Part shown: positions 1-9,312 of the stretch, in pieces | How positions within the stretch are numbered: position 1 is the first letter of the stretch | Layout of the letters: each line of letters opens with the position of its first letter | DNA from: Chromera velia | Taxonomy: Eukaryota > Sar > Chromeraceae | Reading direction: 5' to 3' | Assembly (NCBI GenBank): GCA_018398765.1 | Contig: JAHBMJ010001764.1 | Coordinates: forward strand, 1-26,521 | Length of the DNA: 26,521 nt | The notes under the pieces: generated by a model | The model's database searches: none | Seen by the model: the letters and a program-made list of their open reading frames with translations, nothing else | Told to the model about the DNA's origin: nothing | Made by a program: the position numbers and the translations under genes

Positions 1-314
1 GTATTATAAAGTTCTTTCCTGCACGCTACAGCGTTTCGTTGCCGCAAATCTTCTCTGTTCAATTCACAGCAGGAGGGGAACCAGAGGGCCCTTCCAGCCT
101 GAGTGCCTTCTCGGTAGGGAGGTCGCAGCGTTCTCCGGGTCTTTCGACTCGGAGGGCGCAAACTAAGCGATCCTTTTGTAATTGATTCTTTGTATACAAA
201 CAAGAAGGGAAAAAAAAGGGGGGGCAAGCGCATGAAAGGAAAGGAAGAAAAGAGGGTTGAGAAAATGAGGGGCAGATTAATGGGGGGGGTCTCTTTGAAG
301 TTGTTCTCTGCCGT

Positions 315-535
315 CAAAGGGTAGCCTTTGCCAAGGAGACAAACTTTTATAAAGTTTTTGCCCTGCCTCTCCCCTCTTTTCGTTGTTCTCCAAGTTCTAC
401 TCTACCGCCGCTTAAGAAATAAGCCGCAGTAAAAGTGATTAATGAGCAGTGTTCCTAGATTTAGAACAGATGGGACAAACCGGAACCTTTTGACAGACTA
501 GGCTAGATCCGCCCCTCATACACGGGGACGCGGCA
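315..535 (+). repeat. dispersed repeat, copy A (partner at 21819-22040)
   Basis: This block aligns collinearly, with small gaps, to 21819-22040. Shared landmarks in the same order are GTAGCCTTTNCCAAGG, ATAAGCNGCA, AAAGTGATTAATNAGC, GTTCCNAG, ACTAGGCTANATCCG and GGGGACGCGGC. The two copies are in direct orientation about 21.5 kb apart. Divergence is high (roughly a third of positions by eye), so it is an old repeat family. No coding potential or tRNA-like head was recognised, so the class is unknown. Confidence 0.7.
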
Positions 536-755
536 TGCATAACAAAAACCTCAATCAAAAATTTCGGCTTGCATAACAAAAATTGCTTTGCAGTTTGCGC
601 ACCTGTATAAGAGAACGCACGAATTTTGAATCCGCTCGATCTTGCATGGAAGTTCTTAATTATCGCCTCTCCGATCTTATAATTGGAAGTTAATTGGATC
701 GCGATCATACATGCATGCATGTATGCATCGACCTCATCCGGATCTTTACGGATCT

Positions 756-782
756 TTATACCCCAATTAATATAGGGTCCGC
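756..782. repeat. left arm of long-range inverted repeat
   Basis: The sequence TTATACCCCAATTAATA followed by TAGGGTCCGC is found again in reverse complement at 3356-3386, differing by one substitution and a short TA-repeat expansion. Both arms also lie next to ATGCATGCATGTATGC-type tracts on corresponding sides. The arms enclose about 2.6 kb that includes the retrotransposon fragment and the HNH-like segment. Confidence 0.65.
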
Positions 783-1047
783 GGGGGATCAGGCTCCCCC
801 CCTTCTCNCCACCCACCCACCCACCCACAATATCACAATCACCCCAAGAAGGAAGTTTGTCTTCAAGCGCGGGCGGGTACGTGTACGTGAACGTTGTGTG
901 TTGGTGTTTTTTTTGTATTTTGTTAGATTTTTGTATGAATTTTACAGTCCGATTGTCTTTTTCGTACCTTTTATGCTCTGTATAGGCTCTTCGGTGACTT
1001 ACATGCATGCATACATACAGATATGTATGCAGATAAGTACATCGTTG

Positions 1048-1578
1048 GGGCTCGATTTGACAGGACCGTTAGCCGAGGAACGCGACAAACGACCAGACCT
1101 GTTCGCAACTTTGCCAAATGGGGACTCTGTTTTAGGGGATGTGGCTCTGATCCACCCGATCCAGGATACAACCCGCCTGCACAGAAACGCCAAAAAAGCA
1201 AAAGCTGCAGCTAAGGAGAAGGAGGGGAAGAAACACACCCACTATGATGATGCCTGCAGAGCAGTGGGCATTCATTTTGTCCCTTTGGTTTTTCAGACCT
1301 ACGGAAGGCCTGGGGGAGAGACAGTGAGGTTCATGAAAGAGATAGTGAGACAGACTACAGAAAGGTTAGGGGAGATAAATGATGTGTCAGCACGTCAAAA
1401 AATTGCTGACAGGTGGTGAAAAACGTTGTCAGTAGTGGTTCAGAAAGCAGCAGCGTCTACAATCTTGGCATCTGTTCAGGCATTGCCAAGCCGCGGTGCA
1501 CGCGGTACACAGGTCACGGAGATGCTCCTTGGGAGGGAGTTTTTGGCCTACGTGGGCCTTGCAGAGAAGAAAGAGTAA
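1048..1578 (+). pseudogene. retrotransposon C-terminal nuclease-like fragment, broken
   Basis: The reading frame encodes a domain that I recognise from the C-termini of reverse-transcriptase ORFs in algal and protist non-LTR-type elements. It runs RPDLFATLPNG, then DVALIHP, an Ala/Lys-rich helix with KHTHYDDAC, then FVPLVFQTYGRPGGETVRFM. The Asp residues in RPDL and DVAL would fit a PD-(D/E)XK-like restriction-endonuclease fold; this is inference. An in-frame TGA at 1417-1419 interrupts the frame, and recognisable coding (KTLSVVVQKAAAS...) continues in the same frame to a TAA at 1576-1578. No reverse transcriptase domain lies upstream, where the sequence turns into ATGC-type repeats, so this is a 5'-truncated relic. 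The family assignment rests on memory of the motif pattern. Confidence 0.55.
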
Positions 1579-2423
1579 AGGAAGGGGGGGGGCCAGCAGG
1601 GGCGTTGGCAAAAGATTCTGAATTAAAAGAAAGAGAAAGACCATTTTGATGTTTAAGAGATAGAAAAGATATAAACAGAGAGAAGAGCCTGACAACATAG
1701 ATAAACAAAGTATAGGTCATACGGATGTATACTAGCTTTGCCATTATCGAGCTTAGGATCACAGAGCCCTTTTGTTTGGACAACATACTCGTGTATAGAA
1801 AGTCTGTCAGTCTAAAGGTCTGAACTGAAACCTCCTGATGTTGATTTATCGATCTCAATCACTGCCAAGATGAAACAGAAATAAAATGCATGCAAAAATA
1901 AAATGCATGGAAACGCTTGCACGGCGGCGCAGTGGCGCGGGCCGATGGCGGCGTCGCTCGTGGTGGTGGCGACAGACCCACATGGCTTTACTCAATATCA
2001 GATTGAAGAAATATGACAAATTAAGGAGCCAAAAGCCGCTAAGCATGTAAAAGAATTTATGGATCTAAAGAAAAGGTTTAATAAAGAAATGTTGAGGAGA
2101 AACAAATGTTTTTAACTGGCTAAGGAACCCATTGAAGAAGAAGTCGGGGAAGGGAAAAGGAAGCCCACAACGCTCATCCATAAATAGGCAGAGTTGACCA
2201 CGCGAACATACGGAGAATGAAAGGTATTAATTTTTTTCCATTGTGGAGTAGTATAAGCTAGGCGCGGCGGCCTAGTTCGAGAGGCTTGCGCTTGCAACAG
2301 ATTTGCCGTAATAGATGGACAAGACCTATGCCTAGGCAAGATACATACTGGTCCGACAAAGGACCAGAGAGACACTAATTTAAACATGATGATTGAGGGT
2401 TTTTTCATGCATGCCGCATCCCC
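1579..2423. other. intergenic, no gene seen
   Basis: I see nothing coding here. Two copies of an AAATAAAATGCATG motif lie side by side near 1880-1910, followed by a short GC-rich patch (1920-1980). The frames that are open have no recognisable domain and no coding-like composition. Confidence 0.5.
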
Positions 2424-2499
2424 AAGCCCCTGCCCTTGAATTTTGTATGGTCAAAATGCATAAAATTTTGATGATAAAATTTTGAAGTTAGGCTTTGTA

Positions 2500-2847
2500 C
2501 TAAGCAGGCTGTGCGGGTGCATGTCGGTAGGCATCGTGCTTGTGCACATGATGGCAATACTGACAGATCAATTCAACATCATCTGGGTGATTGGTATTAA
2601 AAACAGTATCGATCCACTGGTCTTCATTTCTATGCCCAATTTTTTTTTCTGTGATCTTTCCGAGGGAGAACTTCCGGTGGGTGCCCAGACGATAGTTGTT
2701 GTGATGCATATCATACGGGTTGCGCCCACCAGGAAGATCGGGAAGGCCAGAAGCACCACAACGCTCACAACAATTTCCAAAAATAGTTCGAATTTCTGTC
2801 TGTTTTGATTGCTTTGTTAGCCTGCTTAATGGTCCAGCCGTGCACAT
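2500..2847 (-). CDS. HNH-endonuclease-like Cys/His-rich protein, probably a fragment
   Basis: The 115-residue frame shows the order expected of an HNH nuclease with structural zinc. It has CERCG at about residues 28-32, then MHHNN at about 47-51 (candidate catalytic His), and finally ELICQYCHHVHKH near residues 92-104. HNH proteins cut DNA with a beta-beta-alpha metal fold and often ride on mobile elements. The start is uncertain. In another minus frame just upstream, a coding-like stretch (KNWKYVHGWTIKQANK) runs towards the same point, which suggests a frameshift near 2790-2830 and a longer original N-terminus. It lies inside the 24-bp inverted repeats. Function is inferred from spacing of Cys and His residues only; a zinc-ribbon protein without nuclease activity is the alternative. 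Confidence 0.45.
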   Translation of the reverse strand: MCTAGPLSRLTKQSKQTEIRTIFGNCCERCGASGLPDLPGGRNPYDMHHNNYRLGTHRKFSLGKITEKKIGHRNEDQWIDTVFNTNHPDDVELICQYCHHVHKHDAYRHAPAQPA

Positions 2848-3209
2848 ACTTCCAATTTTTTTGAATGATAAGAGGTCTGATCCTTTGCTGGAACAGCTGT
2901 TTGCAATGAGCGGCTGAAGTGAAAATAGCGACTGATTAAGGCGGGCAGGGCACCATTTTCTTTATTCTATAGCGGCGGGAACCAGGGGCAGGCGCGGTAA
3001 AAAGATGTCTCCCTGCCGGTTATTCGGTTTTTCGAAGGAAAAAAAAAAGTCGCGAGACGCCCCCCTTCATAGTGGCCGCGGAGACGGCTTGGGCCGCGCA
3101 CGGCTAGGTTGTTAGACCATAAATTACGCTTTTTTTTGCGTCGTTTTCGCGCGCACCGCGCGCGTGACAATACCCTTATAAGGCAAAATCAATAGGGATC
3201 TACCTTTTT

Positions 3210-3210
<1 letters not shown>

Positions 3211-3240
<30 letters not shown>
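3211..3240. repeat. poly-A tract, 30 nt
   Basis: Thirty consecutive A residues follow TACCTTTTTC. The tract could be the tail of a retroposed sequence on the plus strand, but no body or convincing target duplication is visible, so it is recorded as a homopolymer. Confidence 0.9.
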
Positions 3241-3245
<5 letters not shown>

Positions 3246-3355
3246 AATACAGCGCTACAGTCAAATCGTGCGTACAAAATTCAAGGGCAGGGGCTTATAT
3301 ATCATATGAGAGGCGAATCTAAAGAGATCAGATCAATTTAAAGAGATAAGTACAT

Positions 3356-3386
3356 GCGGACCCTATATATATTGATTGGGGTATAA
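3356..3386. repeat. right arm of long-range inverted repeat
   Basis: This is the reverse-complement partner of 756-782, with an extra TATA unit. It is followed at 3391-3420 by ATGCATGCATACATGC-type sequence that mirrors the tract next to the left arm. Confidence 0.65.
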
Positions 3387-3784
3387 TGGACCCCTCATCC
3401 ATGCATGCATACATGCATCATGCAGCAGATATATCGATATACGTGCATGCACTGCAAATATGCATGGCGCAATTGAACTTTATATTGAAGCCGTACAGGA
3501 CACCTGGTGAGGTCATCTGATCTTAATTGTGTCGGTGTGCCAGCAAAGAACACAACACAGCAACAGGCAGAAGAGGCAGCCCCTTTTGTATTTCTGATGT
3601 ACACAAGAAGGACAGAATAGAGTCGGACAAGACTGCTTTGTTTTCATCAGCTTCCTGTCTGTCTCTTCTCTATATACGTAAATGTGCGGTGCATTCATTT
3701 GATTCCTCGTTCACACGCAGAACATCTGACTACTTACCATTTCTCTTGAGAGAAAAAATCTTTCTCAATTGCAAACCTCGGATC
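3387..3784. other. upstream region of the split gene
   Basis: This stretch precedes the chosen ATG at 3785. It begins with ATGC-type repeats. The downstream reading frame stays open back to 3527, so part of this may be 5' UTR or extra N-terminal coding sequence. No clear TATA box or other promoter element was identified. Confidence 0.4.
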
Positions 3785-5594
3785 ATGAGCCATAGATTGA
3801 GGGAGCACCAAACAGCCTCAAGGGACGGCCTCAGAAGGCCCACAGGGACGCTCCCAAGGGATCCAAAGGAGGCCCCCAAAAACTTGCTGGACCACGCCTT
3901 AGAGACCATGGTAAGAGAAGCAGGGGGACCCCAGGGATCTAATAAAGGACTTCGGGAGGGAGAGGGAGCGGAAGGGATGACAAAAAGATCCGAAGCAGCA
4001 GATCCTCATCAACCCATGTGCTCTGGACGGACTAATGGTACCCGTTTGATTTCAAATGAGAACCCACAAAGTCAGAATCCAAGCTCCCACCAAGCCGCGC
4101 GCGCTCTTTCTCCTCCAGAGCCCGCCACGGCATCCGCAGCGACGCGTGTCGGAAGGGAAGGAGAGAGAGATGGAGCCCCCCCCACAAGCGGTCTCAATCA
4201 GAACCGACGTACGACTCAGCAGCTGAGGGAAAGAGAGACAAATCTCCGGCCTCAGGACCGTCTACCACGAAAGGGCACTCGTGTTCCGCCAGCAGTCTCG
4301 TCTACGCCCCAGCGGAGTGCAAGCAAGCAGCCAACTTCCTCAGCTGCAGTTGCAGGAGGGGGGAGACAGGGGACCCGTCTTTCCACCGACCGCCCGAGCC
4401 CGGGGGAAAGAGAAGGGCAAGAGAACAGCGGGGGGAATCTGAAGCAGGGAGCGTGTGGGGTAGGGACGGGGCAAGAGGGAGATACGGTACGGTTGAAGGG
4501 CAAAGCAGCAAAGATGATCAGTGGGGAGGCAGAGAGTTTTAAGGAGATTATGAAAGTGAAGCAGCTAGAGAATAGAGAAGAAAATTGTGAAACAATCTCA
4601 TGGAAGAGCGCGCAGGACGAGAGCAAAAGACGGTTGGAAGAACTCTTGAAGTGGCGGCATTCGGAAGAAAAACCGGGAAGGGAGTGGCTGGAGGAGATGA
4701 GGGGGAGGTTGACCACCTTTCAAACAGATTTTCCGCACATGTGGGAAGCCTTCGAGGCGAAATATTGGGTGGGTGGGCAGGTTCCGATTCGGCACTTCTT
4801 TCTTGAATTGCAGTTGAATTTGTACACTGTGCGCACATTCGATTGGTCTTTTTTCTTCAGTAGCGTTTTCGAAATCAAACTGGGAGGGCGCGCTCTCTTT
4901 CTTCTGGATGGAGTGCGGCCGGCACCGGTGGAATGAATCGGGATCCTTGCACGTCCTTGGTGTTACTTTCTTTCTTTCCTTGTTTGTGCTCTGCTTGATT
5001 TGTTGGAGCGATTCATTTGTGTGTCCTGTTGCTAATTTTAGCCTTCGTCTAATCACGCAGTTCACCGCGTTTCTGTTTGCGTTTGAGGTTCCCTCGGTGC
5101 TGTTCTGCACTGCCTTCTTCTTTTCCCTCCCCTCTCCCCGTATGTGTCCATATACAAACAGGTGGAATTCTTTTCGAACAACACCGACGGAATGAGTGCG
5201 GCAATCGACGCGATGATGAACCTGCTGTTCATGCCCACGAGCGACGTGAAGCCTCACGGAAGAAGCTTCAAACTCCACGAACTCAGATTCGCTAACAGAG
5301 AGCTCCAGTGGAAGAAGGCGGAGCTCTCCAAGAAACTCGGGGAGCAGCCCGACAGATACCTCAGATACCTCTGCCTGGCAGCCAACTGCACATTCAGAGG
5401 AACATGTCAGTCCGTTCGTGACTTTTTCTCTCTGCACGTCTGTTTCTTTCGCAGCCAGTCGTGTCTGTGCGTGTGTGCCTTCCTGCTGTCTGTCTGTGTG
5501 TCTTTCTCTTCCAATTTTCATTAGTTCCTTTTCCTGCGTGCACGAAGGGGAAGCGTAAGCAAAGTTCGTCTGTCTGACATGTTCTTCCAAGAAA

Positions 5595-5626
<32 letters not shown>

Positions 5627-6703
5627 ACGCAGAAGAAGGATAGGTAGGAAGGAAGCAGAAGAGAGAAGGGAAGAAGCAAACGACCCCCGGAACCCTGTCT
5701 GCACAAACAAACAAGAGCCTCCCATCTCTGCAGCAAATGCCGGACCTTCTTTTGTCGTCTCCCCCCCTGTCGACGACACCATCTCCCGCGAGTGGGGTAC
5801 TGCAATCCTCCACGTGCAGGCCGTCATAGACCTCGCCAAGTTTGTATACAGACAAGTGGGTCCTCGTCTGGTGATATGATGAGTGCATTCAGAGCTTTGC
5901 ACGGCTTGCAATCGGGATGCAACTTGGGTGGTGCTCCCCGGGTGGCGTGCTCAGGCTTTCAGGAAGCACCATAGACCTTGTCATTTGTGTGGCTGATTAC
6001 TTGATGCGTTTGTAACAGAAATGCGGGGGGAAAAGCGAATGGCTCGTCTCCTTTTGTCTTCCAGCATCCTCAAAACATATGATTCTCTCTTTTGCATTTC
6101 TTGCTGTCTCTCTCCTGGGTAGCTGCCCTTCTGTGTGCCTATATGTACGCCTGACTGCTTGTTTGCCTGGGTTCTTGGCTGCCCTCCAAGCTTGCTGCCT
6201 GCTTACTCACCCACTCACGACGTTTTTCCACATTGTTTCCTACGTGTCGCCTGTTCGGCTGTCGGTCGGAGGCTTCTCTTCCCTCCTTCCTGATATTCAT
6301 CTAGAGGATCTGAAAATGGCCCCCACCATCTGTCGTGACAGCCGCATGCCATGTGATCTTTCTGTCTTCGATCCTTGTTGCCTGGCTGCCTGTTTGTCTG
6401 TCTGTCTGTCTGTCTGTGTGTCTGCGTGCAGAACGAGTTTTCTCTTTCTCTAGAGGCCTACCTGGAAGCTGTGAGGAGATCTCCGAACAACCTGGAGGCC
6501 TTGGATGGGGCTGCCGGTGTGGCCATGTCGGTCTGCCCGCTCTTTCTTTTTTCTATCTTGAGTCCTGAGGAGGGAGCGGGAAACATAGCTGCTTCTGCTC
6601 TTTGCAAGGAGAGGGCTGCCTTGCTTGCATACAATCACCAAGACCTACCGGCAACGAATACTGCCATTCCTGACACAGGCTCTTTGCCGTGCACGTGTCT
6701 GGT

Positions 6704-6764
<61 letters not shown>

Positions 6765-9077
6765 ACACACACACACACGCACACACACACACATTTGTGT
6801 TGTTCTCCGAAGGGGCGTGCGTGAAAAGATGACTCGACCGACCACTCTGCTTCAACAAACACGCTTCTGTTTGAGAATATAAAGCCAGGATGTGGGAGTG
6901 AATTTGTTCATGCGTAAAATTGCACCCGAGTTTAGAAAGAGGTGCATGAAAGTTTTGGGAGCGCAGCCGAATTACAGACAGACAGACAGAGAGGACGATT
7001 CAAGTCATCTATCCAAGTGCACGACTCTCTTCCAAATCCGTTTATGTTGCGGGCTTAATGGATGGACAGACCGACGGACGGATGGATGGATGCATGGATG
7101 GATGGATGGATACATGGATGGATACATGGATGGATGGATGGATGGATAGATGGATGGATGGATGGACGCAGGGAGCTCCACATGCAAGAGAAGAACAAAC
7201 CGCGAGAGATGGCCACCAAGAGAACGCGGGGGCAGGTGACAGCTGGGTCTCAACAGAAGACAGACAAGACGACCGGCTCTGCAGGGCCCTCTGCGGAGGT
7301 TCCGACTGTCTCTGTGACGTTGCATGACTCTAGAGGAACAGGGGTGGACAGGGAAAGAGCAAAAATGACGGCTGAGGGGGCCGCTGGAGATGAGACTTAC
7401 TTTGCCCGCCTTGCTTTGCAATACAGACAGAAGTGCTTGGAGGTTGATCCGACAAGTGAGCTTGGTGATCTCCTTTCTTTTCGTCTTGCTTTTTTTTTTT
7501 TTGCTTTCGTTCTGTGTGGTCGTCTGGCCGTCTTCTGTCTGTGTGTTTATCGTTTCTGTTTGAGGTGATACAATGACACCGATATGCGGCAGCTCACCAG
7601 GCTTTTTATGGGCTTTTGTGTATTGCAAGTGGAAAATGTTGCTGATCAATGTCTCTCTCTCCCACTCACGAAAATCCAAGTCCCCCGCTATGGAGCATAA
7701 TCTTTTTTCTGGAGCGAGCAAATGACAAAGGAGAACGTGTGTTGATGTTCATATCACCATTCTTTTTTGTTTTTTACTATTTCCTTCTGGTTCCATTTGT
7801 GCCTTGAGTCTCGGTTTGGACTGCAGGTGTCCGAGAGGCACGCAAGATGATCGAGCTCCGCGACTGGCTCGGTCACAAAAACTCTAGGGAGGAGGCGGCG
7901 GTGCACTGCGCCCAGGTGATGCGAGAGGAGTGGGTGGAGATGACCAGAGAGGCACAGGAAATCGCAAAGAAGGTCCGTCTGTCCACACAATGAAGATAGT
8001 ACGATTCTGCGCTGCCGCTCCTTAAGTATCGTTTTGACGAATGAAGTCTTTTTCAAATATTTATCCTTCGTCTGTTCCCGTTTTGCTCGGGTTCCGTGCA
8101 GATTTTGGGACTCGATCCGGAAAGTGCTTCGGAAAGAAGAGGCGCCCTGCTCGGAAAAACGAAGCGGGCTGCATGGTGCGAACTTCTGAAGGCCTGCAAC
8201 TTGACATTTCCGATTCTTCTGGAGCTTGAGAAGATCTCTCTTCTTGATGCCCTCCTTTCACCTCTGTCCATTCAGAGCTTATCGGTACTCGTCCCCCCAC
8301 GTACCAACGCTTCAAAATGCACACAAGTGGCTCATTACAGGTACAGGTGGATGCAGAAGGCAGGTAGAAAGGAAGAGGAGCTGCTCCAGTGGACAAAAGA
8401 GGTCAGTCAGTCAGGTTGAAGAGAAACAAGCACGGCATGGTGTTCGCTTTCATGTACCAATGCGAGGGGACTGCCAATGAGAGAGAGTGTCGTAGGAGGA
8501 TGGCAACGTAAGGAGAACAAGGAAAAAGAACAGGGAAAAAGGAGAAAATGGAAAACTGTCTGGTAACTCATTCAGTTCTAAGTTGCTCTAGTCAAATGAC
8601 GCACCACTCTCTTCATCTCCTGTATCAACTTTCTACAGGGTGTTTGCCAGACGGTCACGTGAGAGAAAAAGTCTATCTCCGGTGAAATGCTTCCGCAGTT
8701 TGACGCTCTGTTTGCATGAGTAGCTAGAGGGGTGGGAATTTTCTTGAGCTTCCGCCTGCATCCGCGTTGAAGGTGCTGTGGTGCTTTCTTATTCTGTGCG
8801 CCTTTGGGATTCAAGGAAATTTGAAAATGATTGAGAGCGGGCATGCTTATGGGCTTTTCTCGCTCTTCCCTTCGTGCAGGTGAGGGACTTGTTCGTCTCC
8901 AAAGGCTGCACTGTTCCGCAATGGGCGCAATCCTGCAAGGACGCAGAGAAGAAAGCAGCAGAGACAGAGGCGCAGACATCGAAAGAAAAAGTCAAAGAAA
9001 GCGGGGTCAAGACGAAGAGCGCACACACAGCAAAGTCAGCAAGCAACAATGTCGAGCGGGTAGACAGATTGCAATAA
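3785..9077 (+). CDS. multi-exon TPR-like protein; probably the N-terminal half of the kinase gene
   Basis: Exons proposed from GT...AG sites and matching phase: 3785-4768, 5162-5405, 5734-5855, 6432-6530, 7236-7455, 7827-7972, 8102-8401 and 8880-9034. If the last donor is not used, the final exon reads on to a TAA at 9075-9077. Exon 1 (328 codons) is hydrophilic, rich in Ser, Pro, Gly, Arg and Glu, ending in a charged helical stretch ([20 protein letters not shown]). Exons 4 to 7 carry helix pairs resembling tetratricopeptide repeats, for example [18 protein letters not shown] and [18 protein letters not shown], with the usual Ala and Pro positions; TPRs bind partner proteins. The last exon is Lys/Glu-rich. 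The exon at 7236 is the least certain because two phase-compatible acceptors exist (also 7257) and a further exon near 6890-6965 is possible. The start could lie upstream at 3527. Introns hold CTGT, AC and GGAT microsatellites. I do not recognise an ortholog. Confidence 0.6.
5595..5625. repeat. AGGC microsatellite in an intron
   Basis: About eight tandem AGGC units lie within the intron 5406-5733. Confidence 0.95.
6704..6793. repeat. AC dinucleotide microsatellite in an intron
   Basis: Roughly 90 bp of CA repeats, with a few TC and GC interruptions, within the proposed intron 6531-7235. Confidence 0.95.
7058..7170. repeat. GGAT microsatellite in an intron
   Basis: About 110 bp of GGAT tandem units with occasional ACAT and AGAT variants, lying shortly before the proposed acceptor at 7235. 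It reads as an open frame of Met, Asp, Gly and Trp, which is a property of the repeat and not evidence of coding. Confidence 0.95.
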
Positions 9078-9312
9078 TGAGGTAGAACTTCTTCACACAC
9101 TGTTACAAATTCTTTCCATTGCCTTGCTATTTCATTTTGTGCTGTTGCTTTTTTCGTCTGACGGGTTTTTCTTCCTCCTGTTCCTCTTTCAGATTCTATT
9201 TTGGGACAGACAAATAGACACATGCAACGCTCCATCTCTACATATTAATATTGACAAGTACTCCCTAACTGTCTCTTCTCTCTCCCACACGCACACCTCT
9301 CTGCAATTGCAG

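Larger units (their letters stand above)
1..1047. other. non-coding, repeat-rich left flank
   Basis: No convincing gene is visible. The stretch holds a G-rich run near 210-290, a diverged dispersed repeat (315-535), two short copies of a GCATAACAAAAA-like motif near 538 and 570, alternating ATGC/ATAC tracts (about 708-726 and 1003-1030), and a CCCA microsatellite at 809-828 that abuts an undetermined base (N) at 808. Short reading frames here have no family features and are of low-complexity composition. Confidence 0.6.
2424..3296. mobile_element. 873-bp segment bounded by perfect 24-bp inverted repeats
   Basis: Positions 2424-2447 (starting AAGCCCCTGCCCTTGAAT) are the exact reverse complement of 3273-3296. 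The segment between them holds a Cys/His-rich HNH-like ORF on the minus strand, a GC-rich patch near 3050-3160 and a 30-nt poly-A tract. Terminal inverted repeats enclosing an ORF are the layout of a small DNA transposon, but no target-site duplication is evident immediately outside the repeats, so the termini may lie elsewhere or the arms may be two copies of another repeat. The mobile-element call is inference. Confidence 0.45.

Noticed and set aside
439-1008. 189-codon open frame on the minus strand
   Set aside because: It crosses an undetermined base, ATGC-type repeats and the dispersed repeat, and has no recognisable domain.
4598-5911. Long open frame of 437 codons on the minus strand
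   Set aside because: It spans two exons and introns of the plus-strand gene, has a Cys/Leu-rich low-complexity stretch from the AGGC microsatellite, and shows no domain. It is a shadow frame.
5595-7170. Regularly spaced repeats as a CRISPR-like array
   Set aside because: These are simple 2- to 4-bp microsatellites without spacers, in introns of a eukaryotic gene.
7005-7721. 238-codon open frame on the minus strand rich in Ile, His, Pro and Ser
   Set aside because: The composition comes from the complement of the GGAT microsatellite; no domain.
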